Source: an uncultured Alphaproteobacteria bacterium (GTDB lineage: Bacteria > Pseudomonadota > Alphaproteobacteria > Rhodobacterales > Rhodobacteraceae). Taken from it: DNA of 64,000 nt. Of the stretch, positions 1 through 8,640 are shown in pieces. The stretch is taken from NCBI GenBank assembly GCA_902619165.1, contig CACNDI010000006.1, positions 47,342 through 111,341 on the forward strand, in the 5' to 3' direction. Every line of letters starts with the position of its first letter. Positions within the stretch are counted from its first letter, which is position 1. The notes below the pieces were generated by a model that made no database searches, had not been told where the DNA came from, and saw only the letters and a list, made by a program, of their open reading frames with translations. A program made the translations under genes and the position numbers.

Positions 1-755
1 GCTTTCGTTTTTATATTCATATCATTTTCTACGTCTGCCATCTGGTTGACCTTCATAGAGTGTGGCCCAGCTACATTCACAACAATTTTTGCGTTAATTT
101 CCTCACCATTTTCTAAAACAACACCGCCAACTCTCCCCTTTTTCTGAATTATCTCTTTAACGCTTGATTTAAAAAGAAATTTTGCTCCTTTCTTTGAAGC
201 TGCCATTTGTAGATTTTGCGCAGAAAGCTGAGGATCATTTATATAACCCGCCGTGGGAAAGAAAACAGACCCTTTTAAATCATCTCCAGTTTTTGATCCA
301 AAGCTTTTATCGCTTGTTGACTTTACAGGTCCATATTTATTCGTATCAACAATTCTTAACTTTTCTTTGATTTTTTTTGGATGCCATAGCTCATGAGGTA
401 TATTCAGTTCCTCAGCTCTTTTGATTACTTTATCGAGATAGTTATTTTGCTCAGTTTGGTAAATCATACACCCACACTCGATAAACTTAGCCAAATTATC
501 TTGTTCTGATGCCTCTAAATATGCCATCCAATCTTTCCAAAAGTGATAACTCTCATAAGCAAGAGCACAGCCATCAAACGTCGAGTAATGTACTCTAATA
601 ATTGCACAGGAAGCCGAAGTTGAACCATAACCTGATAAGTGATTTCTATCTATGTTTAGAGTCTTCAAACCTTGTTTAGATAATTCAAAGGCAACGGCGT
701 TGCCAATAACACCAGCTCCAATAATGATAGCATCAAAATTTTGTTCGTTACTCAT
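1..755 (-). CDS. FAD-dependent oxidoreductase, DadA/sarcosine-oxidase type (3' end outside window)
   Basis: The frame starts with ATG at 755 and is still open at base 1, so about 251 N-terminal residues are visible. An N-terminal dinucleotide-binding motif (DAIIIGAGVIGNAVAFEL) binds FAD. An SASCAIIR segment near residue 45 is typical of the DadA/glycine oxidase/dimethylglycine dehydrogenase family. The visible part ends in the second FAD-contacting region (VVNVAGPHS). Family members oxidise secondary or tertiary amines or D-amino acids; the substrate cannot be read from this part. The FadH-like gene lies 39 bp upstream in the same direction, so the two are probably co-transcribed. The family call is sure; the substrate is unknown. 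Confidence 0.85.
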   Translation of the reverse strand, partial: MSNEQNFDAIIIGAGVIGNAVAFELSKQGLKTLNIDRNHLSGYGSTSASCAIIRVHYSTFDGCALAYESYHFWKDWMAYLEASEQDNLAKFIECGCMIYQTEQNNYLDKVIKRAEELNIPHELWHPKKIKEKLRIVDTNKYGPVKSTSDKSFGSKTGDDLKGSVFFPTAGYINDPQLSAQNLQMAASKKGAKFLFKSSVKEIIQKKGRVGGVVLENGEEINAKIVVNVAGPHSMKVNQMADVENDMNIKTK

Positions 756-794
756 CTGCTTCCTTTCATAATTATAAAAATTATAGTTTAAAAA

Positions 795-2828
795 CTAAAT
801 AACTGCTGCTAATTCCGAAGCTTGCTTAATTGCGACCTTTGCATCTAATTCTCTAGCCTCATAAGCACCCCCGACCAGGTGCATGCGAAATTCAGCATTA
901 TTAGCCGAGTTAAAAAATGAACGGTCTGGCTCCTGTCCAGCACAAACAATAATGTTATCGCATTCAATAAACTGATCTTGATCATTAACAGAGATGTAAA
1001 TACCATTTTTTGCAATCTTTTTATAGATAACTCCCTTCAGCATCTTTATTTCTTTTTTCCTCAAACTTAACCTGTGGGTCCATCCTGTAGTTTTACCTAA
1101 CGCTATACCTAATGGCGTTACTTTTCTTTGCAATAAATAGATTTCACGCTCAGATTTACTTACTGTAGCCGTAACACCCGTTACACCACCTCTCGGATGA
1201 TTGGTAAAATCTATACCCCATTGCTCAGCAAAGTCATCTATATTGGTAGAGGGGCTCTTTTTACCATGAGACAAGAGTTCAGCCATATCAAACCCTATAC
1301 CCCCAGCTCCAATTAGAACCACCTTTTTTCCAATTTTATCTATGTTTCTTATTGCATCTATATATGAAATAACTATCTTTTCATCGGAACCAGGAATATC
1401 AAGAGCCCTTGGATATACACCGGTAGATACAACGACATCATCATATTTTCTTTCAATTAAATCAATTGGTTGAACCTTTTTATTTAAGTGTAATTTTACA
1501 CCATTTTTCTTAAGCATGGTAGAAAAATAGCGGATTGTTTCATGAAACTCCTCTTTGCCGGGTATTTGTTTGGCCAGATTAAACTGACCCCCAATCTGAT
1601 CACTTGCCTCAAATAATTCAACATGATGTCCTCTCAAAGCTGCAATTTCAGAGAAAGCAAGCCCTGCTGGGCCAGCACCAATAACAGCAATGGTTTTTTT
1701 ATTTGAAGTCGGTAAATAGTTCAGGTTGGTTTCATTACATGCTCTCGGATTCACTAGGCAAGATATTTCTTTTTTATCAAAGGCATGGTCTAGGCAAGCT
1801 TGGTTACAAGCTATACATGTATTTATTTCTTCTTCCCTACCTTCTTTAATTTTTTCAAAAATTTTACCATCTGCAAGAAATGGTCTTGCCATCGAAACTA
1901 GGTCCGCATCACCATTCGCCAAAACATTCTCAGCGACATCCGGCATATTTATTCTGTTTGATGTAATTACCGGAACATTAATAAAACTTTTCAGGCGCTT
2001 CGTTACTGATGTAAAAGCTGCTCTAGGAACCATTGTTGCAATAGTTGGAACAGGGCTTTCATGCCATGAAAAATGCGTAGACACTATCGAAACACCCGAA
2101 TTTTCTAAGGCCTGCCCTAAGGTACAGATCTCTTCCCATGACATTCCTCCCTCAAGCATATCCATTGCCGGTATTCTGAATATAATCAGAAAATCCTCAC
2201 CAACAGATTTACGAATTCCTTCCACAATTTCTGTTGCAATTCTTATTTTATTAGAGAAACTTCCTCCGTATTCGTCGGTTCTCAGATTTGTTTTATTGAC
2301 GAAAAAAGTAGAAATAAAATATCCAGCTGAACCTATGATTTCCACTCCATCATAATTAGCTTTTTTACATAGTTCTGCACACTTGATAAAATCACTAACT
2401 TGCTTTCTGAGTACCTCTAGCGACATTTCATTAGGAACAAGACGACCAATTCTAGATCGAACGGGGCTAGCAGCAACTAATTCTTTACTAATTGCCAATG
2501 GACCTGAATGTAAAATCTGCATACAAATTTTTGTGTCTACATTCGCATTGTGCACCGCATCCGTTACAAGCTTATGTCTTGCGACTTGACTTTCTTGATT
2601 AAAAATAGCTCCGTCAAGAGCACCTTCTTCATTGGGGGAAATGCCTCCCGTAATTATAAGACCAACGCCTGTGGATGCCCTCTCAGCAAAATATTCTCCC
2701 ATTCTAGAGAAGTCGTCTTGTCCTCCCTCTTCTAAGCCTGTGTGCATAGATCCCATTATAATCCTATTTTTTATAATATGGTCGCCGACTACCAGTGGTT
2801 CAAAAATATGCTTATATTTATTTTTCAT
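795..2828 (-). CDS. fadH: 2,4-dienoyl-CoA reductase-type NADPH:flavin oxidoreductase
   Basis: 677 residues, close to the length of E. coli FadH. The order is an N-terminal FMN-binding TIM barrel (about 1-350), a [4Fe-4S] motif CIACNQACLD with spacing C-x2-C-x3-C-x11-C near residue 340, then an FAD-binding domain (VIGAGPAGLAFSEIAA) and an NAD(P)-binding domain (VLIGAGGIGFDMAELL). The barrel keeps the GSAGY and SWHE segments that hold the catalytic Tyr and His of FadH, and the neighbouring PTIAT and VSMARPFLADG blocks. FadH reduces 2,4-dienoyl-CoA during beta-oxidation of unsaturated fatty acids. Related trimethylamine dehydrogenases share the architecture, and neighbouring amine oxidases leave that alternative open. 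The SDR at 2876-3601 lies upstream in the same direction. Confidence 0.85.
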   Translation of the reverse strand: MKNKYKHIFEPLVVGDHIIKNRIIMGSMHTGLEEGGQDDFSRMGEYFAERASTGVGLIITGGISPNEEGALDGAIFNQESQVARHKLVTDAVHNANVDTKICMQILHSGPLAISKELVAASPVRSRIGRLVPNEMSLEVLRKQVSDFIKCAELCKKANYDGVEIIGSAGYFISTFFVNKTNLRTDEYGGSFSNKIRIATEIVEGIRKSVGEDFLIIFRIPAMDMLEGGMSWEEICTLGQALENSGVSIVSTHFSWHESPVPTIATMVPRAAFTSVTKRLKSFINVPVITSNRINMPDVAENVLANGDADLVSMARPFLADGKIFEKIKEGREEEINTCIACNQACLDHAFDKKEISCLVNPRACNETNLNYLPTSNKKTIAVIGAGPAGLAFSEIAALRGHHVELFEASDQIGGQFNLAKQIPGKEEFHETIRYFSTMLKKNGVKLHLNKKVQPIDLIERKYDDVVVSTGVYPRALDIPGSDEKIVISYIDAIRNIDKIGKKVVLIGAGGIGFDMAELLSHGKKSPSTNIDDFAEQWGIDFTNHPRGGVTGVTATVSKSEREIYLLQRKVTPLGIALGKTTGWTHRLSLRKKEIKMLKGVIYKKIAKNGIYISVNDQDQFIECDNIIVCAGQEPDRSFFNSANNAEFRMHLVGGAYEARELDAKVAIKQASELAAVI

Positions 2829-2875
2829 TTTATTCCCTACTTTCTTAAAAATTCTTTACTCAAGAAGATAACTAA

Positions 2876-3601
2876 TCAACTGGCAGACCATCCCCCATCG
2901 ATAATATGCTCTTGCCCCGTAACAAATTTACTTTCGTCAGATGCCAAATAAACTGCTAAATCAGCAATTTCATCTGCCAATCCAAGTCTTCCCATTGGCT
3001 GCCTATTAACAAAGTCATTCATTGCCTTATCATAATCACCAGTCGCCTCCAATCTTCCCTGCAATGATGGGGTATCAACAGTACCTGGACATATGCAATT
3101 ACATCTAATTCCTTCTTTAACAAAATCTACCGCTACAGACTTGGTTAAACCGATTACTGCAGCCTTTGACAAACCATATATACAACGATTTGGTGCACCA
3201 ATTACAGATGAAACCACGGAACCAATATTAACTATACTGCCACCACCTTTATTCTGCATTAAAGGGATAGCAGCTTTTATAGTGCGATACATGGACTTGA
3301 TATTTAAATCAATTGCGTTATCAAACTCCTCTTCTTTAGATATAAGTATTGTACCTGAGTGAACTATACCTGCACAATTTATCAATATATCTGGCTCAAA
3401 ATCTTCTATCGCTTTAATTATAGCTTCAGCATCTCTCACATCTACACAAAGAGACTTGGAGACTTTTAATTGCGTTAATAAAGCGTTGTTTATGTCAACG
3501 GCCAGCACCTCGGAACCGAAATGGAAGAATTTCTCTGCAATAGCTTTACCAATTCCCTGACCGGCGGCAGTTACGAAAGCTTTTTTGTTTTTGAGTCGCA
3601 T
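2876..3601 (-). CDS. SDR family oxidoreductase, DHRS6/BDH2-like
   Basis: 241-residue classical short-chain dehydrogenase. The cofactor motif TAAGQGIGKAIA lies at about residues 11-22, NCAG near 75, the catalytic Ser in VNIGSVVSS, and Tyr/Lys in YGLSKAAV near 143. The C-terminal pattern CNCICPGTVDTPSLQGR and GGW near the end resemble mammalian DHRS6 (BDH2) and bacterial 2-keto-3-deoxy-L-fuconate dehydrogenases. It therefore probably oxidises a hydroxy acid with NAD; the exact substrate is not readable. It starts the minus-strand run that continues into the FadH-like gene (47 bp gap). Confidence 0.85.
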   Translation of the reverse strand: MRLKNKKAFVTAAGQGIGKAIAEKFFHFGSEVLAVDINNALLTQLKVSKSLCVDVRDAEAIIKAIEDFEPDILINCAGIVHSGTILISKEEEFDNAIDLNIKSMYRTIKAAIPLMQNKGGGSIVNIGSVVSSVIGAPNRCIYGLSKAAVIGLTKSVAVDFVKEGIRCNCICPGTVDTPSLQGRLEATGDYDKAMNDFVNRQPMGRLGLADEIADLAVYLASDESKFVTGQEHIIDGGWSAS

Positions 3602-3668
3602 TATTCTGGAAGATTGTTAATTTATCTTGAATAATTAAAATAAAAATATTTTTGATCGAGGTCAATAA

Positions 3669-3824
3669 TTGGAACTTTTTTTTCTTGGCATAATTGGCTT
3701 CTTACTTCTTTTTGGCTTCAGACCCATATTAAAAATACTGAAACTTTTCATGCTAGGGTCTAGCTTAATTTGGTTAGTTATAATAGGTAGTATTGCTTTT
3801 GGTATAATGATATATTTGGTCTAG
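3669..3824 (+). CDS. Small two-helix membrane protein, 51 residues
   Basis: A short frame starting with TTG, preceded by GAGG at 3657-3660 with about 8 nt spacing. It codes for a protein made almost entirely of two hydrophobic segments (about residues 2-17 and 30-50) separated by a basic turn (RPILKILK). The stop is TAG at 3822-3824, 14 bp before the DauA-like gene, so it is likely co-transcribed with it. No family recognised. The good ribosome-binding site, hydrophobic periodicity and operon position favour a real gene, but a frame this short is not proof. Confidence 0.5.
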   Translation: MELFFLGIIGFLLLFGFRPILKILKLFMLGSSLIWLVIIGSIAFGIMIYLV

Positions 3825-3838
3825 TTAATGAGCTTCAG

Positions 3839-4915
3839 ATGGTAGATATATTAGTAGTTGGTGGTGGAATTGCTGGTCTCTCAGTAGCAGGTAGACTAAG
3901 TAAATCAGCGAAGGTAACTTTGCTAGAGGCCGAAAAAAATCTTGGGTACCACTCATCAAGTAGATCCGCTGCTGCATTTATCGAAGACTACGGAAACGAC
4001 ATTATTCGGGAATTCAATAGTGCAAGCAAAAGCTTTCTTTCTAAGGACGGCGTAGATGTTCTGTCCCCTAGGGGTAGTCTAATTTTAGGGAAAAAAGACG
4101 AAAAATATGCTTTTAAAGAGCAGTGTTCAGGTTTTGCTCACAATGAAATATCTGTCAGCGATGCGCGTAGCTTAATTGAAATAATCAATAATAAATCGGT
4201 AAAATATGCTGGATATAAAGAGGACATTTTTGATATTGATACAGATAAACTATTACAACATTTTACAAAAGATATAAAAGCCAATGGGTCAGAAATTTAT
4301 ACCGATTCCAAAGTAATTGCTGCTGAGTTTAAAGAAGGTAAGTGGTACATTACAACGGATAGAAAACTATTTATTTGTGATGTCATTGTAAATGCAGCAG
4401 GCGCTTGGGTAGATCAATTAGCATTGAAATGTGGCATCAAACCTTTGGGCTTTTTACCCCTTAAAAGATCTATGGCTAGAGTGCCTGCTCCTGATGCTAG
4501 CGGCAATCATAAAAGTTGGCCGATGGCTTTTGGACTAAATGAAGCTTTTTACGCAAAACCTGATGCTGGAGAAATGATTGTCTCCCCATCGGAAGAAACC
4601 AAGTCTTTTCCTCATGACGCGTATGCAAATGATGAGGACTTAGCAAAAGGCATTTTTAATTTTGAAGAAGTCGTAAGCTATTCTGTTAAAAGAATTACAT
4701 CAAGTTGGGCGGGCCTTCGAACTTTTGCACCTGATCGCACTCTTGTAATTGGCTTTGATAGTGTTGTCCCCAGTTTCTTTTGGCTTGCAGGTCAAGGAGG
4801 GTATGGCTTTCAAACGTCAGCCGCGGCGAGCAAAATGGCTAGTGAGATTATTCTTGGAGAAAAATCAAGTTTCGGACAGTTGCAAAAGAGAGTCTCTCCA
4901 AATAGATTTATGTAG
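3839..4915 (+). CDS. FAD-dependent D-amino-acid dehydrogenase, DauA-like
   Basis: 358 residues. The N-terminal FAD motif is ILVVGGGIAGLSVAG, followed by GYHSSSRSAA, which matches the GYHSTGRSAA segment of Pseudomonas D-arginine dehydrogenase DauA. Further family blocks are VNAAGAWVD near 185, WPMAFGLNEAFYAKPDAG near 230, and SSWAGLRTF and GQGGYGFQTSAA near the C terminus. Known homologues oxidise D-arginine and other D-amino acids to 2-oxo acids, passing electrons to a quinone or the respiratory chain. The DauA subgroup is well supported; the exact D-amino acid is inferred. It converges on the glutaminyl cyclase gene with a 13-bp gap. Confidence 0.8.
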   Translation: MVDILVVGGGIAGLSVAGRLSKSAKVTLLEAEKNLGYHSSSRSAAAFIEDYGNDIIREFNSASKSFLSKDGVDVLSPRGSLILGKKDEKYAFKEQCSGFAHNEISVSDARSLIEIINNKSVKYAGYKEDIFDIDTDKLLQHFTKDIKANGSEIYTDSKVIAAEFKEGKWYITTDRKLFICDVIVNAAGAWVDQLALKCGIKPLGFLPLKRSMARVPAPDASGNHKSWPMAFGLNEAFYAKPDAGEMIVSPSEETKSFPHDAYANDEDLAKGIFNFEEVVSYSVKRITSSWAGLRTFAPDRTLVIGFDSVVPSFFWLAGQGGYGFQTSAAASKMASEIILGEKSSFGQLQKRVSPNRFM

Positions 4916-4928
4916 CATTTGAGCGTTA

Positions 4929-5741
4929 TTACCGTCCAGGTATTGATACTTCATATATAGAATTCCAAAACTTTCCTGTTACAAAAATTCTGTCTTCAAC
5001 CTTATCATAAGCTATCCCATTCAATACATCTTCAGATCCAGTTCTTTCACTTATTGATGAGAAGTCAATCCACCTAATTAATTCACCGGTAGCGCTATCA
5101 ATACATGCCACCAAGTCAGATTTCCATATATTCGCCCAAATCTCCTTTCCAACAAACTCTAATTCATTAAGATTGTTCACAGGCAATCCATTATAAGTTA
5201 TGGCTATTGACCTCAAGGTTCGAAGGGTGCTCGGGTCTCGAAACTTTAAAATGTTACTTCCGTCACTCATTACTAAATATTTATTGTTACTAGTTAGTCC
5301 CCACCCTTCACCGCTATAGGATAAAATTTTTTCTTTCTCGAAATTAGTTTTATCATATACGAACATAACTCCCGATTTCCAAGTCAGTTGATAAAGCCTA
5401 CCATTGAATAAAGTAAGTCCTTCAGCAAAAAACTTATCCTCCAATGGCACTTTTCTTATCAATTTTTCAGAGTACTCATTATATTTTCTTAGACTTGAAT
5501 TACCATATAGACCGGTACTTTCATAAAATATTCCCTTGTCTACTATAAAACCCTGAGTAAAAGCCTTACTATCATGAGGAATTTTTCTTATAATCTCAGG
5601 GATAACTGTTTCCTGAGCATAAGAATGAACAACGTGCAGAAAAAAAACAAAAGAAGACAGTAAATGAATTCGACTTTTTTTTATCGATAAAAGTCTTGTA
5701 AAGAAGAAAAGAGCAGACAAAAACTTGCATGTTGAGGTCAT
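4929..5741 (-). CDS. Secreted glutaminyl-peptide cyclotransferase
   Basis: 270 residues. A hydrophobic stretch at about 25-42 ending in SYAQE looks like a signal peptide, preceded by a rather long basic region, so the true start may lie further in. The mature part carries family signatures of the plant/bacterial-type glutamine cyclotransferases (beta-propeller, Pfam Glu_cyclase_2): FTQGF, YESTGLYG, SSLRKY, FAEGLT, LTWK, NELEF and LNGIAYD. The enzyme turns N-terminal Gln of exported peptides into pyroglutamate, probably in the periplasm. It is divergent from the aminotransferase gene. Confidence 0.85.
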   Translation of the reverse strand: MTSTCKFLSALFFFTRLLSIKKSRIHLLSSFVFFLHVVHSYAQETVIPEIIRKIPHDSKAFTQGFIVDKGIFYESTGLYGNSSLRKYNEYSEKLIRKVPLEDKFFAEGLTLFNGRLYQLTWKSGVMFVYDKTNFEKEKILSYSGEGWGLTSNNKYLVMSDGSNILKFRDPSTLRTLRSIAITYNGLPVNNLNELEFVGKEIWANIWKSDLVACIDSATGELIRWIDFSSISERTGSEDVLNGIAYDKVEDRIFVTGKFWNSIYEVSIPGR

Positions 5742-5789
5742 GTCTTTTAAAAAATAGTGTATTTTTTCGTTAAAAGGAATTTAAATATC

Positions 5790-6974
5790 GTGCAATTTGC
5801 ATCAATAACAAAAAGAGTCGCAAAATTAGGCTCTGAAAAATGGACACCCCATTTGAGAGCAAAGAAAATGGCTAAAATTGATCCCGATGTAATATTGTTG
5901 ACCATTGGTCAGCCTGATATTTCAGTTTCAGACGAACTCACCAATATTACGATCAAGGCCATTAAAGAAGGTAGAACAGGTTATTCCAATGGCAGAGGAG
6001 AACAGAACTTAGTTTCCAGCTTAGTAAAAAAGTATAATGACGAATGTGGGCTTAATATCACCGAAAACAATGTGTTGTGTTTCCCTGGAACTCAAACATC
6101 ACTTTTTGCATCGATTATGGGCTTAATTAATGAAGGCGATGAGGTTCTTTTAGGAGATCCGCTATACGCAACATATGAGGGGGTTGTAGCCGCTGCAGGT
6201 GGAACCTTGAAAAGAATAGAACTAAAAAAAGAAGATAGTTTTCGAATGAACCCTAGCGATTTAGCTAACTCTATAACAAGCAAAAGCAAAGTTCTTCTTT
6301 TGAATAATCCACATAATCCATCTGGAGCATTATTGACTAAAAAAGAAATAGAAGAAATTACTGAAGTTTGTCTCAAAAACGATTTATGGATAATATCAGA
6401 CGAAGTGTATGCATCCCTTATTTATGATTTTGATAATACAGCAGAATTTTACTCACCTTTAAATGTTCGAGACGCATTGCATCGCACTGTTGTTGTTTCA
6501 AGTATATCGAAATCACATGCAGCGCCGGGGTTTAGAAGTGGATGGTTAGTTGGCCCCAAAGACTTTTGCGATGCAGTTTTGCCTCTTTCTGAAACAATGC
6601 TTTTTGGCAACCAACCTTTTATAGCAGATATGACAGCATATGCGCTTGAAAATGATTTTCATACTGCAAAAAAAATGAGAGATTCATATTATCATAGGGC
6701 CCTAAATATTTATGAAGCTCTAAAAAAAAGCAATAAAGTGGAACCAATAATGCCACAGTCAGGAATGTTCCTACTTGCGGATATATCTAAAACAGGACTA
6801 AGTAGCGACGCTTTTGTTAAACAACTTCTAGAGGAAGAAAAATTAGCTCTTATGCCAGGCTCATCATTTGGGGAAAATGCCCACCATTTAGTACGCTTAA
6901 GTTTAACGGTTCCTGATAAGATGATAAACCTGTCTTGCGAAAGGCTAAAACGTTTTATTGACCGAATAATTTAG
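5790..6974 (+). CDS. Class I/II PLP aminotransferase
   Basis: About 394 residues of fold-type-I aminotransferase. Signatures are TIGQPD near the N terminus, GRTGYSNGRGEQNL, NNPHNPSGA (contacts the substrate carboxylate), ISDEVYASL and the PLP-binding lysine in SSISKSHAAPGFRSGW. A late Arg in HLVRLSL fits the substrate-carboxylate Arg. I chose the GTG at 5790 because AAGGA lies 11 nt upstream. A longer form from GTG at 5757 has no visible ribosome-binding site. The amino donor cannot be assigned; aspartate/aromatic or methionine transaminases are the nearest families. Confidence 0.8.
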   Translation: MQFASITKRVAKLGSEKWTPHLRAKKMAKIDPDVILLTIGQPDISVSDELTNITIKAIKEGRTGYSNGRGEQNLVSSLVKKYNDECGLNITENNVLCFPGTQTSLFASIMGLINEGDEVLLGDPLYATYEGVVAAAGGTLKRIELKKEDSFRMNPSDLANSITSKSKVLLLNNPHNPSGALLTKKEIEEITEVCLKNDLWIISDEVYASLIYDFDNTAEFYSPLNVRDALHRTVVVSSISKSHAAPGFRSGWLVGPKDFCDAVLPLSETMLFGNQPFIADMTAYALENDFHTAKKMRDSYYHRALNIYEALKKSNKVEPIMPQSGMFLLADISKTGLSSDAFVKQLLEEEKLALMPGSSFGENAHHLVRLSLTVPDKMINLSCERLKRFIDRII

Positions 6975-6993
6975 ACTTTTTTGATAGTAGAAT

Positions 6994-8166
6994 CTATATA
7001 GCTTTTAACGCTCTTTCAATAGAGCCTACTAATTCATCCGGATCTTCAAGACCAACAGATACTCTGAAAAAGCCTTCGGATATACCGAGATCTTTACGAG
7101 CACTTAGATCAAGGTATCTATGTGAACTACTTCCGGGATGCGATATTGTAGTTCCAATATCTCCTAATGTAGGAGCAAATGCTATACCCTCTATATTTTC
7201 AATAAATTTATTTGCATCTATCCTATTATCACCGATTTCAAAACTTACCATATTGCATCCATTTCCCTTTAAGAGTTGCTTTGCAAGTGATATATCAGGG
7301 TGCTCTGACATTGTGGGGTAAAGTACTTTTTTAACCTTGCTATTTTTCTTCAAGGCTTCAGCAAGGACTTCTGCGTTTTTTTGAGCTTTTTCGAATCTTA
7401 ATTCAAATGTAGCAAGACCTCTTTCAGCCAGCCAACAATCAAAAGGACTTGGAGTTGCACCAATTGAAACAGAAAAGTTGTAAATTGCCTCCATCTTGTT
7501 TTGATCTTTTGATGAAACATAACCTAATGTGGTATCGGAGTGACCAGATAACAATTTAGTAATAGAATGAATAACAAAATCAGCGCCATACTCAAAAGGC
7601 TTAATGCATGCAGGTGTTGTAAATGTATTATCAACAGCCAATAAAATATTGTTTCTTTTACATAAATTTGCAATACCTTCTATGTCGGCAACCCTAAGTG
7701 TTGGGTTAGACACACATTCAATTAAGATCATTTTTGTATTTTTTCTAATCTCAGTTTTAACCGAGTCAATATTTGTTGGATCAGCGAACGACGTTTGAAT
7801 TCCAAATCTAGGCAAATCTTCACGCATCAGTCTCAATGTACGACCATATAATTGGCTACCTCCTAAAACATGGTCGCCCAAAGACAGGGTACCCAAAATA
7901 AGAGACGAAATGGCAGCCATTCCTGAACTTACAACTAAACCGGTGGAACTCCCTTCGAGCTTATCAATCAAACGAGCTAAGATTTCTGCATTAGGATGCC
8001 CTTCTCTTGCGTATGTATAACCTTTTTGCTTGCCTTGATATTGTTCATCGAGGGCATTGGGAGATTGAGAGGCATAAACAACCGATGGCATAATAGGGGT
8101 TGCAACCTGCTTTGATATAGAATTTGGCACCCCGTTTGGCCTTATTATAGTGCGTTTCATCTTCAT
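6994..8166 (-). CDS. Trans-sulfuration PLP enzyme (cystathionine gamma-synthase / methionine gamma-lyase family)
   Basis: 390 residues, the normal length of the Cys/Met metabolism PLP family. Visible signatures: QGKQKGYTYAREGHPN near the N terminus, SSGMAAISS, YGRTLRL (Tyr stacking on PLP), SNPTLRVADI, VDNTFTTP and the PLP lysine in HSITKLLSGHSD. Members catalyse gamma-replacement, or beta- or gamma-elimination, on sulfur amino acids; cystathionine beta-lyase, gamma-synthase and methionine gamma-lyase cannot be separated here. It ends 19 bp from the convergent aminotransferase. The phosphatase-like frame lies 9 bp upstream. Confidence 0.85.
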   Translation of the reverse strand: MKMKRTIIRPNGVPNSISKQVATPIMPSVVYASQSPNALDEQYQGKQKGYTYAREGHPNAEILARLIDKLEGSSTGLVVSSGMAAISSLILGTLSLGDHVLGGSQLYGRTLRLMREDLPRFGIQTSFADPTNIDSVKTEIRKNTKMILIECVSNPTLRVADIEGIANLCKRNNILLAVDNTFTTPACIKPFEYGADFVIHSITKLLSGHSDTTLGYVSSKDQNKMEAIYNFSVSIGATPSPFDCWLAERGLATFELRFEKAQKNAEVLAEALKKNSKVKKVLYPTMSEHPDISLAKQLLKGNGCNMVSFEIGDNRIDANKFIENIEGIAFAPTLGDIGTTISHPGSSSHRYLDLSARKDLGISEGFFRVSVGLEDPDELVGSIERALKAI

Positions 8167-8175
8167 TCTAAATTA

Positions 8176-8640
8176 TTAAGCTCCTATAACCCTTAAGCAT
8201 TTTAAACCCATCTCCTTCCACATTTCAACAACCGTAATTTTATCTTCAAATACTAGGACTGGATTAAACCCATCAACAATCATTCTTTTATAGAGATCCC
8301 TTTTTACCATAAAATCTTTTCTGTAATCTCCTTTTGGTCGCATATACAAGAAGCTATCTATATCAATATTTTTTCTGCCTTTTAATATTTTATTTATCTG
8401 TTCAATTGTTTTTTCCCTGTAGTCCTCAACCCTACCTGTACAAAAAATGATTTGATTAGCGTCATCTTTAAGCAAAGACTTCAACAAAGCACAAACTTCT
8501 TCGATCGGTCGATCTTTATCCATATTGCTATAAAAACTTTTCCAGTCTTTTGGGTCCTGCAAAACAAACTTTACTCTATGCGAGATGTCTAAAATAGTTC
8601 CATCAATATCAAAAATTATGTCTATGGTTTTTATCCTGTA
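8176..8640 (-). CDS. Polynucleotide 3'-phosphatase-like HAD protein, in frame behind nth
   Basis: The open frame has all HAD phosphatase motifs: FDIDGT (I), IIFCTGR (II), a Lys in FMVKRDLYKRM (III) and VFEDK (IV). The segment LYMRPKGDYRKD and VVEMWKEMGLKC match the 3'-phosphatase half of phage-type polynucleotide kinase/phosphatase, so the likely role is removing 3'-phosphates from DNA or RNA ends. No ATG, GTG or TTG lies upstream of the catalytic FDIDGT. The first TTG (8560-8562) would drop motif I. The frame is continuous with nth except for one TAG (8641-8643). ATA codons at 8632-8634 and 8623-8625 are the only plausible starts; the second has ACAGG about 9 nt upstream. Alternatives are amber readthrough or a base error. 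Confidence 0.65.
   Translation of the reverse strand, partial: YRIKTIDIIFDIDGTILDISHRVKFVLQDPKDWKSFYSNMDKDRPIEEVCALLKSLLKDDANQIIFCTGRVEDYREKTIEQINKILKGRKNIDIDSFLYMRPKGDYRKDFMVKRDLYKRMIVDGFNPVLVFEDKITVVEMWKEMGLKCLRVIGA

Noticed and set aside
1726-2355. Plus-strand 209-residue frame inside the FadH-like gene
   Set aside because: It is antisense to strongly conserved FadH motifs and has no family features.
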